Assembly: GCA_033239525.1 (NCBI GenBank)
Contig: BSYO01000024.1
Coordinates: 4,611,991-4,675,990, forward strand
Source: Nepenthes gracilis
Lineage: Eukaryota > Streptophyta > Magnoliopsida > Caryophyllales > Nepenthaceae
Direction of reading: 5' to 3'
DNA length: 64,000 bases
The notes under the pieces are model-generated. The model ran no database searches. It was not told where the DNA came from and saw only the letters and a list, made by a program, of their open reading frames with translations. Every line of letters starts with the position of its first letter. The stretch's first letter is position 1. Shown here piece after piece: positions 1 through 12,999 of the stretch. Both the position numbers and the translations under genes were made by a program.

Positions 1-2450
1 GCTATTTGCTGGAAATTTCTGTCTGAAATGCAGCAAATTATTTTCACTTTCTCAGGAAAATTTTGCTAACAAGGTTATAAATTTGACTGTAATTGTTCAG
101 TTGATTTCTTCTTGCCGTTTCTTGAGTAAATGTCTGTTTGCAGATTTGGTCAAATGAGATAATCAGTATGTGCAGAGTAACTTGCTTCCAGTATAAAAGT
201 GAGGGGATTATATTTTGTCTGGTGATGGTAAGTGAAGCCTATAGTTTATTGCCCTCACCCAACTTATATTTGAATCTTTCTTTGAAGGTTTAGGTATCTT
301 TTGATGGGTATATGGCCTCATTCCTAAAGGAAATACAAAAGTGAGTCGGATGATGAACATTTTTCACTCACTCAGAAGGAAGAGGTTTTTAAGCCTAATA
401 GCTCGGTTGAAGTCTTAATTAGTGTGACTATGTGTGCTAGCCAAGCAGGGCAGATTCAGAGGAAGAGGCTGTTGGCATTCTATTTTGAACATCTTGCTCT
501 AGCTTTTGGGCAAAGTTACATTTTGTTTACAACTTGGTCTATTGGCCTTTCGTTTGCTATTTTGTAACTACTCAAGTGAATTGGTTGACCAGGACTGTTG
601 ATTGGTGATATGTGGATGGAAGGAAAAAGGCACTTGTGATACATGACCAAGGAAGAATCTGTAAATAAGCCCAGATATTAGATCCTAGAAGTATGTTCTC
701 TCTACTATGAGCAAGTTGATGAGTTTTTAGTTGACATGCGAACTAGAGTATACCGCCGATAGTGTTATTCCTAGACTCCTGTTGAGCATAGCTGATTTTT
801 TTACCTTGGAAGGAAAGCGTCAGTGTCTTATTTCTAAATTCTATGCTGACAAACTTTGTGCTGCACAGATAAAGAATAATGCTAATATGGATTAGTTAGG
901 GTCATACTAAAGATAAAGAATGATGATATTGATAAATGCTTAAAAGTTGCACCTACAAAAGATAGGATGAAGAAATGATGTTGAAGGTGATTTGAACACG
1001 TCAACTGTAGGCCAAATAAAGTACCTGTAAAGAAAGATGAGTTAGTTGTGTTTGGAGAAATGAAGAGACAAACAAAGAAAAACTTAGATTACTTCTATTC
1101 TCAGAAGATATTATGCTAAATCGAATAGAATGACGAAAACGGAATCAAATTGCCAACCCCACTTTATGACTTTATTGTCGCATTTCTTTACTATTGGTAG
1201 GCCAGTAGCTCAGGAGTATCCCTAAAGGAACTATTCATAGAGCTATAGCAGTGGAGCTTGAGAACAAAGGCTAGCATGATTTTCTCTGGTCATACCTTCA
1301 ACTATTCCCCTATATCGACTGAGCCTCCTGGTTTTCGGACGTGTGATCACGAGTTTGATTATGTGAAGCAACTGATGGTCACTTAGCGAGAACCGATAAT
1401 CTGCAGAGATTCCTGGGCTCGTTGGAGATCTCATGAGCCGGTTCTGTCCATTTGCTATTTTTTGCTTATTATACGGCTCTGAACTTGGATCAAGGCATTG
1501 AACAATGATTTAAAATTGCTCATATACTTTAAGGATACTATACTAAATCGTGTGAAATTACAAAAGCTTGTTATGTGTAGCAGACTTAAAATTAAAACTT
1601 TGTTGTTGTATATGACGCATTAACTTTTTTGTATACAGACTCTTATTGCTTGCAAACTTATTTGTTTGTGATTATAATTTGTTGAAGTTGAAATTACTTT
1701 CCTTGTTCCTACTGATTGCTTTTGCTGTGGTTTTGCAGAGAGAGTTAGGTGATCCCCAACCGTCGGATAACATCCTAGGGATTATGAACACAAAATCAGG
1801 TACCTTCCTCCTTTGAAGCATTTCAAAGTGAAATGATTTGCCCCCCGTCAGGTGGTATGAGCCTATTGCTAGAACATGGATGAAAATATCGGCATCTGTG
1901 TTGGTATTCTTTCACAATCATGTTAGTGTTGGCCATGTCGGATATTACACTTTGGTCAGATGTGCTTCTATAAGTCGGAACATGTCATGCAGATATCGGT
2001 TGACGTGTCGGAAACTGTCAGATTGAATATCAGCTGACATTGTTGATACGACAACATTTCGATTTTGTCATGATATTTGGAAAATAGTGGTGTCAAGAGG
2101 GCTAATATTGACATGTTAACTGATATTTTATTCCATGCTTGACCCTTGAAGCATCTCGCAGGAATCCTTCATTTATGAGTGCTTGGCACCGGAATCGTGT
2201 CTATGCACCTGGACCCATCTCATCTGTCTTGTGGCTTCGGCTTTTCTAAAGACATTGGATGAGCTTGTGTTTTGTTTAAATTTTCCACTAAAATGGTGGA
2301 TACCGTGGGTCCCATAAGATTTATTGGAGGCTTTTACCCCTCTTCAAAGTTTTTTCGAGGGAAACTGTAGAATTTCGTTCGGAAACTATCTGGCCTGAGG
2401 CTTTCAGATTCAGGGCCTGCAGCGTTCCCGACTTCTCGCAATCGTGATCA
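1..2450. other. Unassigned stretch with no gene recognised
   Basis: I read all six frames and found no open frame longer than about 65 codons and no protein family I recognise. Short stretches look like decayed coding DNA: around 740-880 a plus-strand frame runs for about 40 codons before a stop, and 300-480 has a lysine/serine-rich frame with scattered stops. This could be an old retroelement, a pseudogene or introns of a gene that begins upstream of the window. Nothing here supports a specific call. Confidence 0.3.
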
Positions 2451-2589
2451 TCCATTTGAAAATATATGGTTAAAATGTAGCCACTTTGAAATTCAAATTT
2501 TAAAATCTAGTTGATTTTTTTAATTATTAAAAAACAGCTTTGTCGCAACCCTTAGGCAGACGTACTTTATTTTTAAAATTATCCCTCCT

Positions 2590-2790
2590 CCCCTCCTTTT
2601 TTTTGGATCCGGGGGGGGCGTCCTTCTCCTCATATGAACCGTCGGATGTAAAATTCGACGGCCCATACGTTTTGAATAGATAATATAACATGAGCCGTTC
2701 GATTTTAAATTTAATCACCCAAAACACGTAACCGTCGGATTTTATATCCGATTGTCTAAATTAAGAGAAGGATGCCCCCTCAATCCCTTT
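2590..2790. repeat. Short repeat with recurring CCGTCGGAT motif
   Basis: The motif CCGTCGGAT(T/G) and its degenerate reverse complement recur at about 2639, 2660, 2690 and 2731 in an AT-rich setting, bounded by poly-pyrimidine runs and by gggggg on one side and gccccctc on the other. This looks like a small non-coding dispersed repeat. A similarly built AT-rich repeat lies at 22306-22680. No coding potential is seen. Confidence 0.3.
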
Positions 2791-3129
2791 TTTTTACCCA
2801 TTTAATAGAAGGTAAAAATTAAGATAATATTTAAATATATTTTTAAATTTTAGCTTTTTATATTGTAAGTATAGGTCTCGATTCTTGATTGGATAAGGAA
2901 GACTTTAATTTGTCATTTACGTTGTAATAATTGACCTCAAGTATCGATATAATAAGAATATGTCATATTTTGAAATGCGGTAAGAAAATTTGGACTGAAG
3001 TAAGCAAATTGATGCCGGATTCAGTGGTGGTCTAGTCAACATATTTATCTGTTAGGTCAAGTGGCATTTTCGTAATAAATACGTCAGAAGAGGTGGAAAA
3101 GTGTGTTCGGCACACATCATCTAGCTTGC

Positions 3130-4970
3130 CGACAGTCTCTATCCATAGGATTTATTAAAATTTTGAAATATAAAAATTAAAGTAAAATTTGACGCGTATA
3201 GAAACGGGGTTGCCGACGAATTGTAAGGAGTAAAATGTCTTCTTGGTAAGTAATAATCGTGTATTTTGGTAAGTAAAAGAAATTATATGAAATACATATG
3301 ACCTGAATATAAATATAAGTTGTCCTGAAATCTGCCCCTAAGATACCATAAAATTAATGTTTTTTGGTGCCACCACAAATGTGAAATATATCCAAAATCT
3401 AAATTAATATTTAAAATTATTTGTGGTATTTTAAACTCTAACATAATATTTTAATTTTATACTTCAAATATCACATGTGTTTTTCTCTGAATTTTAAATA
3501 TTTTAGATATCAGGGCAATTATTGCAGGTCCCTTGTTCGGGATTAGGGTAGGAATGAGGCAAAAATTAGTAATTTGGGATTGGGGCTGAGGTTGCCTAAA
3601 ACCGTCCCCAATCTGCCTTGTTGCAATCCTTAATCTTGACATAGAAATTGGACTGCCTAACCAAGTTGAGCTTGGAGAATACATCGGGTGTGAATAGTGA
3701 CACCTTAAAGAAGGGGTAAAGGAAGTCTCACTAACCAAGGGATGGCCCCACCTTCTTTAGATGGGGCGCAAAAGAGAGGTCAAAAGAACAGGGTTAATCT
3801 CAACCATGACACAAATAATGTTCAAATTTGCCATATAACTTGGATCTAGTATGTTTATATTACTAAAGGTGAACTCCTTTATGATTTTTCAAACAAAGTA
3901 AATTATAGTGGTACGCACTAATCCATGCATGATCGATAATGGGTGCTTGCCTCTCCATTTGAGCTCATTCTAGTGAATCACGTATAGCCTCTCAATTAAT
4001 GGTCGTATGCAAAAATTCAATCTACTGAAGAAGGCCAATATTGGACCAGGGGAGAAGCAGTGAAAGAAAATATGGCTATGAGATTTGTCATCATAACTAC
4101 AGAGAACACAAGTCTGATTACAATTGATAGAAGTATGGACTTAGTCCAAGGAATTCAATTTTTCACATTCCACCAACCACAGAATAAATAAATGACAAGG
4201 AATCCTTAATGGAGCCCAAACCAAATGAAAATGCTGATCCTGCTTTCCTTAATAAGAAATAGAGTTATATTTCTCTCTATGAGACCATTAAATTAAAATT
4301 TAATGATCAAGATTAAAAAATAAATAAATATATATATAATTATATTTTTAGTTTTTTATTTACAATAGTAATATTTATTAAATATTAAATCTTTTTTTAA
4401 ATAAAATAACTATTTAATAATTATTATTTAATATTTAAATTTTAACTGTTAAATTTTTTTAATTCAACAGTAAGTAGGATCATATTTCTTCTTGTGAGGA
4501 GTAGGATTTCCCAAGTTTCAAATCAAACTTTGGCAGGTGATAATCTCTAACTGAGAATATAAGATCCTTCATGCCAATCTCACACTGAAGAACCTCCTTG
4601 AAGGCCACAGTACATTGTGAGGTACTTTAGTCATTCAAATATATCTATCTTTGAGTATGTATGAATGGTATTAACCTGAAGAGTGCCCTTGATATCGAGT
4701 TGAAAGCATTTACGTGTTAAGGATGATGTGTTTTGTTATGGTCATTTTTAAGTGTTAATCATGTTTATTTTGATAGTTAAAATTTATTCTTATAATATGA
4801 AAAATTATTATTGAAATAATATATTAAAATGTTATATTTGTTTTACCTATTATTATTATTTTTAAAATGATCTAGATTCCTAAAAGATAATAAAATTAAA
4901 TATTCATAAAGCGTTGGAAACGGCACATATTCTTTTCATTTATAATCTATTTATAATTTATTTTTTATAT
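3130..4970. other. AT-rich intergenic stretch, no gene seen
   Basis: There are no long open frames. The minus-strand frame at 3457-3738 has no recognisable domain and reads through a sequence that looks like a dispersed non-coding repeat (purine-rich 'gggattggggctgagg' type text at about 3575-3600). From 4300 to 4900 the DNA is almost pure A/T. I see no promoter or RNA gene here. Confidence 0.3.
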
Positions 4971-4973
4971 GCA

Positions 4974-4978
4974 GAGTT
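4974..4978. repeat. Target site duplication GAGTT (left copy)
   Basis: GAGTT here is repeated exactly at 5421-5425, immediately outside the TGATGG...CAACA solo LTR. Five base pairs is the size expected for Ty3/gypsy integration. Confidence 0.75.
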
Positions 4979-5420
4979 TGATGGGTATTATTACCCGTAA
5001 CCATCCATAGATAAAATTCCTGATAACTTCTGTGGTTCGAAAGAAACGAACCATAACCAACTGGAGGTTGAAACCGGAGAAGTTATAAAACCGATCGGAG
5101 AAGTTATGCCTTATCCGGATAAGTTATAAAACTGAAAGGATGTCCTATATAAAGAAGAGGTAATCCTCCAAGAAGAAGAGGTGAAAAAAATCCCAAAAAA
5201 TACTCTCTCTCTCTCTCTAAATTATTATCTGAAATAAAAATAAAATCAAGTTCTTTCCTTTTTTTATTCTAAAAAAAAGGCCATTGTCGGAGAGTCTTTG
5301 GAAATCTAGCCCCATTGGCCTTTTAACCATATTGTCTTCTTTTGTATTGTACAGGTCTTGAGTTAAAAAGACAGAGCAGTAAAAATCGTCTCCATTCAAC
5401 TCCGGACCAGATCCGCAACA
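4979..5420 (+). mobile_element. Solo LTR of a Tat-type Ty3/gypsy element
   Basis: The unit begins TGATGGGTAT and ends CCGCAACA. It is flanked by a perfect 5-bp target duplication, GAGTT at 4974-4978 and again at 5421-5425. It carries a TATA box (TATATAAAG, 5146-5154) followed by purine-rich and CT-repeat sequence. The end matches the start and end style of the Tat element LTR at 23314. No primer site or internal region is attached, so this is a solo LTR left by LTR-LTR recombination, about 442 bp. Plus orientation is inferred from the TATA box and the TGATGGG terminus. Confidence 0.8.
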
Positions 5421-6388
5421 GAGTTTATTTTAATTTTTTTTAATTTTTAAAATTTAATATTATATTATAAAAATATAAATAAATTATAAATAGGTAAAAT
5501 AAATGTTGTTACGGGAGAAAATGACGAGGCATGGCACTGACGACATGAACTTTCATAAAAGCGAAAAGCCGTTAATCACAAGAGGCTACAAGCCACGTGG
5601 TGGTGCCGGCCGGTCTCGTTGGTTTCTCGCCGTCTCTGTCTCCGACGCCGTCCCCACCGACTTTATAATCGTCAGAAGGGTCTCGCCACGTTACAACACG
5701 AAGTGGTTGGATGGATTCATGAGTGGCCCAGTACATTTTTTAATTATTTTTGCCAAGTATTTATTTATTTGTATTTATTAATGAGTTTATATAAAAAGTA
5801 AATTAATTAATAAATCTATATCTTTTAAAAATATTTTAATAGTAACATTGAAATATTTCTCATAATTTATTATAAGTTATTGCATCAAAACAAATAATTT
5901 TTTTGTTAATCTGGCTCATATTATAATTGTTGGAATTTATTAGAATTAGACATATTTAATAAAAATTTAAAAAATTTAACAAAAAGTTACAACAAAATGA
6001 ATTATTTATCGTTATAAATTATTGTAGTTGTTAAGTAAAAGTATAGTGACGCCAAAATTAGAATCATTCTTTAGATATGAATGGAATAAATATCTTATTA
6101 ATTAAAAATATATTAAAAATTTTATATCATATAAGTGTAATATGAATGATAAATTAAATGTAAAACTAAAATAAAACTTTTAAGCAGAGAAAATTTTTGA
6201 ATTTATCCCCAGTAATATTTGATATTATATTCCACATCACATTAAATATCACCGTATCACAGCGTTAGATATTATTTTTCAATTTTAATAATTACGATAA
6301 TTTATGAAATTATTATATTATCAAAGTACGGTGGTATAATATCTGTCCATCGCTAAATACATTATACGCCCGCATCGCCTCCCACGTC

Positions 6389-6495
6389 ACTCTGCCCTCT
6401 CTATCTCTGTCTCTCTCCCTTCCCCTCTCCGCCAACGGCACCACATCACGGCCGCCCTCTAAGCCGAGGCTGCAATCAAGCACCTCGTGCGAGCC
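6389..6495 (+). promoter_or_regulatory. CT-rich 5' leader of the PRA1 gene
   Basis: A polypyrimidine stretch rich in CTCTCT and CCCT (about 6398-6432) sits just before the start codon of the PRA1 gene, after AT-rich upstream DNA. CT-rich leaders are common in the 5' UTR or core promoter of plant housekeeping genes. I could not place a convincing TATA box; the nearest A/T candidates are about 6331-6360. The transcription start is not known from the sequence. Confidence 0.4.
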
Positions 6496-7098
6496 ATGGC
6501 GACGAAGTACACCCCGATCACGGCGTCCACATCAACATCCCCCTCGCCGCTGTCGACGAACCTTGACTACATCTCCCGAGCGAAGCAACGCCTATACTCC
6601 GGCCTTGCGGCCCGCCGTCCATGGCGGCAAATATTCGACTACCACGCCTTATCTTGGCCGAGAAACTTCTCCGAGTCGTTCTCCCGCCTCCGCACAAACC
6701 TGTCCTACTTCCGTATGAACTTCGCCATGTTCGTCCTCTTAATCCTCTTCCTTTCTCTCCTCTGGCACCCGATCTCTCTCATCGTCTTCATCGTCATGAT
6801 GGCCGTGTGGCTCTTCCTCTATTTCCTGCGCGATGAGCCTCTTGTCGTATTCGGCCGTACAATCGACGATCGGGTGGTGTTGGTGGTGTTGGCAGTGTTG
6901 ACGATCGTCTTCCTGCTTTTGACTCATGCGACGGTCAACATTCTGGTGTCGCTGGCTGTTTGCGCAGTGATAGTGGTGGTTTACTCGATGATTAGGGGGA
7001 CGGATGATCTGTTCTTGGATGAAGAGGCTGCTGCTTCCGGCGGTTTGGTTGCACGTGGCGGTCTGCGACCGGTAGATGTGTCAACTTCTTCCTCTTAA
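6496..7098 (+). CDS. PRA1 family protein (prenylated RAB acceptor 1)
   Basis: Intact, intronless, 200 codons plus stop. PRA1 proteins are small membrane proteins of the ER, Golgi and endosomes that bind prenylated RAB GTPases and assist vesicle traffic. The protein has a Ser/Thr-rich N-terminus (residues ~5-20), the family's conserved cytosolic block ([18 protein letters not shown], ~38-55; [18 protein letters not shown], ~60-77), two hydrophobic hairpins (~74-112 and ~125-162) separated by a charged loop with RDEP and [11 protein letters not shown], and an acidic C-terminal tail (DDLFLDEE). Length and layout fit the plant PRA1 F/E group. The start is the ATG at 6496 in a strong context (gagccATGGC); an in-frame GTG at 6487 lies upstream but plants do not use GTG. 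It is GC-rich at the 5' end compared with its AT-rich surroundings. The subgroup is inferred, not tested. Confidence 0.93.
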   Translation: MATKYTPITASTSTSPSPLSTNLDYISRAKQRLYSGLAARRPWRQIFDYHALSWPRNFSESFSRLRTNLSYFRMNFAMFVLLILFLSLLWHPISLIVFIVMMAVWLFLYFLRDEPLVVFGRTIDDRVVLVVLAVLTIVFLLLTHATVNILVSLAVCAVIVVVYSMIRGTDDLFLDEEAAASGGLVARGGLRPVDVSTSSS

Positions 7099-7099
7099 C

Positions 7100-9230
7100 C
7101 TTTTCTGCTCTGGATTTTTGTTTTTTTTTTGCCATTTTCTGTGTAATTGTTTTGTGAATTGTGTTTATTTTATTTAACCGTGTTCCATTTGGTTGAGTGA
7201 TTTGATTGTACCGCACTTCCTATTTCGATCTTGCTGCTCATGATCAGAAAATTTGATTAATTTGAGGAATTTGATCTTTCAATTTATATGGCTCAATGTT
7301 AAATAGTATTGCAACATTCTAGATTACTTTATTCTGTAATATTTACTGTCTCGCGGAATTATCATAGAATTTCTTATTAATTTGTGCCCTCTTTGCAGCA
7401 CAAATACCCAGTTTAAGAGAGCTGGGTTTGAATTGAACGGTTGGTGGCTCTGTACATGTACAGAGTGGCATGGAGAGGAAGATCGTAGGACCAAAATGGA
7501 GTGGTCTTCTCCCGGGTCTTGTAATGATTCTTTTTATTAAGAAAAACACCAAAAAATTAATGACCAAAATTTAAAATAAGATAGATAAATTGTGAAATTG
7601 TACAAAATAATTTAAATAATTATTTAATTTTTGTTATCTATCTATATCAATTGCCCCAATGACCTAGATTGTCTCTCGAATTATGTAGTCGAGTAGATCA
7701 CTTGATTAGTCCGATTGCTCACGAGTCCGATTTTCATGACTATAAATTATCGTCTTGTGTACTATAGCAAATTAAATGAGATATAAGAGGTATACAAAAC
7801 TCGCTTTCCGGTATATATTTCGACACTCAAGTTAATAGTTTTTATTAAGGAAATACATAAATGTAGAAGGAGAGTTTGAATTGAAAAAGGATGAAGATAA
7901 GTTTGAGTTGGGAGAATGTGGTTTTGCTGGAGTGTGCTCTTTACTTGAGTATCTTTTTGGATATTTGTTAAATCTCTCTTCTTGATTTGGGAGGGTTTAA
8001 ATTTATAGTCGGGATTCTAACCGACTGGTTAGCCTTTGAAATTGTTGCCTGTGTTAGAAGGTATTGTAAGTTACTTTAATTGAGATAAAAATATTAATGT
8101 TTAGGATCTTCATTATTATATTTCTTTCTAAAATAATCATATATATAAATAAATTTATATACATGGATCCATTATTATCAAATTATCTTATGCCACATGG
8201 ATATTATTTTGTCTTGAAGAATCAAAAAATGAATTTTCTCCATTCTCCTTATGATTTGTGAAGATTTTATAGAAATCATATATATTTTAAAATAATGACT
8301 ATGGATGTCTTTTTATAGAGAAAGGTAGGATCATTCCTAAATTACTAAAATGTTACTCATTTCGTTAAAAGATACGTCTTGAATAGATATAATCATTAAA
8401 AAATTACACATCATTTTGCTCAATGGGTATATACCGAGAGGACATATTTATTAAAAAATGTTATACCATTTTTATAAAATGATACGTTTTGAACGGACGT
8501 ATCTTTTTAAAAATTTCTCTTTAATATATTTATAAACTAATAGAATTATATTTATTTAATTAATTTAATAAATTAATAATTGACATGCTTTATCATTTGA
8601 GACATATTTTCAATAGATGTTTTCATAACGGTGGGTGAAAAGCGTTACTTTTAGAGTGTAAATCACTTTTTGAATTAATTAAAAAATTATCTGATTGTTA
8701 ATATGGGTACCATTTCTACCATTTTTGGATTAGGTTATTTACTAGTGAATTATTATCCCTTAGTTGATTGTAACTGTTCATCAAGATTAAATATCTCATT
8801 TAATATTTTGCAAAACCGTTATTCAGAAGACCCAATTGGTTTAATATTTTCATATCTAGGTTATTGATACTTGAGCCCTACTTCAATTTCAGGTGGAGTT
8901 GGCTTATTTTGGATAGTACCTAACACTATATAATTTTTAATTCTAATTATTAAGTAAATATGAGAACCTTTTCATTGGTTGTTGATCTATTTTATATTTT
9001 GTGATTATTATAATATACAGTTTGAAACATATTTTTCTTGAAAGTATATAGCACTCATAATATCATATCACTTCGAAAAAAAAAGTACATACACATCTAA
9101 ATAGTTAATTAAACACCACTTGGTTGAAAAATAAAAGGGTAAATAAAACTGCTAATCTCAAATGGAATTTAGGCTCCCTTTGCTTGTAAAATATATGTGC
9201 AAATGAAATTTCGGTATGTGAAGATAAGAT
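7100..9230. other. Intergenic DNA downstream of PRA1, AT-rich, repeat-derived in part
   Basis: The first ~250 bp is T-rich and is the likely 3' UTR of the PRA1 gene. Around 7780-7850 a sequence related to 10040-10110 appears (tataca..ctcgctttccggtat, then CGACACTCAAGTTAATAG). From 8380 to 8500 two related ~75-bp segments recur (gatacgtcttgaat... and gatacgttttgaac..., each near 'aaaatgttatacc'-like text). No gene is recognised; the rest is A/T-rich. Confidence 0.35.
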
Positions 9231-9235
9231 AGCTG

Positions 9236-10450
9236 ATATGTCCTGAGATTTGAATTATTGCATAAGTTAGAGGGCCATTTGATTTGCATAAGAGGTCGAG
9301 TCGAAGTTGGTCGAGTCCTTGTTTCTTAAAATCAAAATTTTACACAACATAACTAACGAATAGGGGGTTGAGTTAGAGGATGAGCGCACATTTATTTTTC
9401 TGGATCAAATAGAAAGACAGGAGAAAAATAAATGTGCGAGGATGCATATATAGGGATTGAGTGTTAGTGGAGAATTGGGATCTAACGAGTGTGCTCAACT
9501 AGGGAGCGGCGTAGGAACGGATGATTGAGCTCCGGTGAGTGCGTTCGGTGGGGGAACAACTTAGGAACGAATGACTAAACTCTAGTGAGTTCACCCGGCT
9601 AAGGGCCGACTTTGAAAGATGGAGGGTTGAGCCCTAATGAATACGCTCGGTAGAGGAGCAACTTAGGAATGGAAGGTTGAGCTCTAATGAGTACATACGA
9701 TAATGGGGTGGCTTTGAGAGACGAAAGCTAAGTTTCGGTGAGTGCATTCGACAGGGGAGTAGTTTAGGAATGAAGGGCTGAGCTTTTGTAGGTGTGCCCA
9801 ATTCAGGGGCGACTTACTAGAGAAAGTTATGCACTCGTCGAGGAGTGGCTGGTTGATGTGTAGGTGCGGTGGTGAGGCATTATAGTCATTTTTTATAGAC
9901 GGTACCAATGATATATCTCGAGATTTGAATTACTGAACGAGTTAAAGGGCCACTTGATCTGCCCAAGAGGTCAAGCCAAAGCTAGTTCAGTCATCGTTAT
10001 TTCGAACCTAAATCCTACACAATATAACTAATGAATAGGAGGTTAGAGAATGGTAGAACTTGTTCTCCGGTATATTCTTCGACGTTCAAATTAGAAATCT
10101 TTTTCGATCGAATAGAAAGATATGAAAAAGTGAGGATATGGGGATTAAGTATTGCCGAACAATTGAGTTTTAGTGAGTGCGCTTAGTTAGGGAGTAGTTT
10201 AGGAACAGAGGGTTAAGTTCCAGTAAGTGTGCTCAATAGGGAAACAGCTTAAGAACAGGAGGTTGAGTTTTGGTGAGTGCACCTGGCTTGGGGGTGACTT
10301 TGAGAGACAAAGGGTTGAATTCTGGTGAGTGCGTTTGATAGAGGAGCGGCTTAGGAATGGAAGGTTGAGCTCTTGCAAGTGTGTGTCGACTAGAAAGAGA
10401 GTTTTACACTCATCAAGGAGTGGCTGGTTGATGAAAACTCTTGCAGGTGG
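9236..10450 (+). repeat. Two higher-order copies of a ~50-bp minisatellite
   Basis: A header of about 130 bp ('gagatttgaattattgcat...') at 9243 recurs at about 9918, a spacing near 674 bp. After each header comes a degenerate tandem repeat with a ~50-bp period. The unit core is GTGAGTGCG-TTCG-(gg)GGAGCGGCTTAGGAA-GG-GGTTGAGCTC. Cores start near 9490, 9537, 9585, 9636, 9687, 9740 and 9790 in the first copy, and near 10175, 10225, 10276, 10327 and 10378 in the second. Apparent ORFs across it are by-products of the repeat. The origin is likely the interior of an unidentified transposable element. Confidence 0.6.
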
Positions 10451-11905
10451 GTGGCTAATCGGAGGAGAAAAAGATTCCTGGGCGCTGATGATAAGAAGAT
10501 GGATGCTTGTCGGTGCCCACTCTAGTTATAGATAGAGGGACTCTATCCACCACGCTCTACGAGTTACCTTCACCGGTCTTGTAGCACGAGAATTCATAGC
10601 CGACAGGATGCCAGTACTACCATCAGCTGTAACGGGTGAATGAGTTCTCTTTTCAAAGGCTAGGAGTGAACGGGAGCCTATCTTCAGTATCTCCTTCCTG
10701 TGCTTCCCCGCCATTGTTATTGCCCTCTTTCTCTTCTTTCCCCCTACTTTCTTATTGTCCATATTTCTCTTCTTTTCACCTCCTTTCCTCTCCCCTTTAA
10801 ATTGATAGAGAGAGGTATTTGTAGAAAAATAGTGGCAATTAGGTTCTAATAGGACCTTTGATGGCGCCACAATTTTCTGACATCGTGTAGGCGTCTTTTT
10901 CTACTTTTTTTGACAAGTTGCGTCTTTTTAAATGGTCAAAGGGGGGTGGTTAGGCAATTGGTGCCTGCAGCACGACAGGTTGGTGATAAGGTAGGCTTAC
11001 GTGTTGAACTAAATCTGTCATGTGGACACCACTGGGCCGCGTTAATGGGCTGATTAGATGGTTGGCTTCTATAGTCCAAACTCCACCAAATGAATCTTCA
11101 TCCGCGTGAACCTTTTGCTAGGCTTTCGCTGCTACTTGGCTGGTCTTCCTTGTAAGTCTATCTTGGGTGGGCTCATGGATTATCGGACCTATCAATAGCC
11201 AACCTGTGAATGTTTTTGGGTCATTTTACAAATTGAAGTGCATTAAAACTTTATATTTGGTAGAAACCATGTAACTAATCAGATATCACAAAACATAGTA
11301 CGTATGAAATGAATCTGGAAAATTGGCGTTCAACATTGCTGAACAAATACCAGAGCACTACCAGCAATTATTAGATATTATGCACTCAAAACCATACCCT
11401 TAAAACTATTTAATAATTATGAATTATTTATTATTCTTTGTAGTTTATGTAAATTATTTATTATATCACTTTTGTTGTGACGTATAATGTTACATAGAAA
11501 TTGCTAATGAGAAAAATTATAGCAAGAATTAATGAATCAAAGGCATAGAGTGACAATTTTTCAGTTCTTGTTAATTCATTTTGTTCAAGATTGAGATATT
11601 TATATATTACGTAAGTCTATTTTCATTTTGCCACAATCAAATGGGGTAATAAACTCAATTATCGAGGTGGCAACCGTAAGCAAATGAATACATATGATGC
11701 AAGAATACACGTATTAAACGAGATCAATAGATGAATCCATTCTAAAATTAATCACCAATGTTGAGAAAGTTGTTCAACAATATTATCTTAAAGATATTTT
11801 GACTTGAAAGAATTATACATATTTATTTGTTATGTTCCAATGAAATTAAATTCTAATTAATATATCGACACATATGTGTGAGTATGTGTTATATGATTTG
11901 GGTTA
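10450..11905. other. Intergenic, probable non-coding TE sequence
   Basis: The 10520-10870 stretch is moderately GC-rich with a CT-rich block (10715-10800); a 114-codon minus-strand frame is low complexity and unrecognised. 10900-11220 contains 'gggctgattagatgg' and 'gggccgcg' text typical of TE ends in plants. 11220-11905 is AT-rich with no frame or motif I recognise. Confidence 0.3.
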
Positions 11906-12097
11906 GTTTGTGTAGTATCTAGATTCTAATTTGGATTATTTTAATATTTATTATAATTTTGGGTATTTTGAACATGGTGAAAATAAATTAAAATATTATA
12001 AAATTTTCGGAGACGATTAGAATTTCGAAGTGGTGCCTGGAGTGCGCCCGTGATGTTATCCGAATGGCGAGTTGGATTTGAAAATAAAAGAAAAATG

Positions 12098-12130
<33 letters not shown>

Positions 12131-12999
12131 GTAAAAAAAAAAAGAAGAAAAAGAGAGGAGAATGGGGATCGGGGAGAGAGGGAGAAGAGGAGAGAGAGGT
12201 GGAAAAGGGGATTAGGGTTTCGGGTTCGCAGCGGAAGAAGGAAGAGGAGAAGGAGGAGAAGGGAAAGGAAGGAGACGGCGGTGTCTGCGGCGAGAAGTCG
12301 CGCGAGGAGAGAGGCGGCCGCGTAATGGCGCCGGCGCCGGCTGGGTGGTGCCGAGGAGGCCGACGACGGCCAGGCAAGCGGCGCGGTGATGGAGCGGCGG
12401 CAGTGGCGTGGCGCAACAGCGCGGGGAGAAGCCGCGCGTGGAGGAGAGAGGAAGGGTGCGCCGGTTTCGCGCTGACGGGAGAGAGAAATGCTAGATTCGG
12501 GTACTTCGGGACATCCTTTCTTTAAATCTGTAGAGTACAAAGTCGAGGCAAGTATTCTCTAGCCTTATTCTTGGTCTGATTTAATTTCTGATGTATTTTG
12601 ACCACAGTGAGAGATTTTACTAACATACATATATTTTTATATATACCCTAAATTTATAAATTATGTACATGCATGTATATTTTACTAGTCATGCGGTGAT
12701 TTTACACTGGTATTTATAATTCTGAGGGCTTTTAATACCCGGACAGTATATATATGTACATTTATGTATCTATATATATATATATATATATATTTTGTAA
12801 GGAAGTAAATTTGGATTAAAGGAAAAAAAAAAAGAAATTACACAATCTATGATTTATCGCCAAGTGTTTTTCTGACTTGGAGTTAAAGTATAGACGCTAT
12901 AACATATCCCGAGCAGCTTGGTACATCAAATGACACCAAAATTTATAACACAGTTCCAAGAGGCTTAATGTGAATCCAAATTCAAAACACACCCTCCTT

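Noticed and set aside
5503..5801. Open frames of 92 and 60 codons
   Set aside because: No recognisable domain, two overlapping frames in the same DNA, and no conserved features; I cannot support a gene.
6487..6495. Upstream start of the PRA1 frame three codons before the ATG
   Set aside because: The codon is GTG, which is not a plant nuclear start; the ATG at 6496 has a strong context.
9236..10450. CRISPR-like array
   Set aside because: Units are ~50 bp, degenerate, without unique spacers, in plant nuclear DNA.
12199..12525. Open frames in both strands of the GC-rich block
   Set aside because: They lie in the GA/GC-rich leader of a solo LTR. The frames are not conserved in the sister LTRs at 54264 and 60179, and several overlap on opposite strands.
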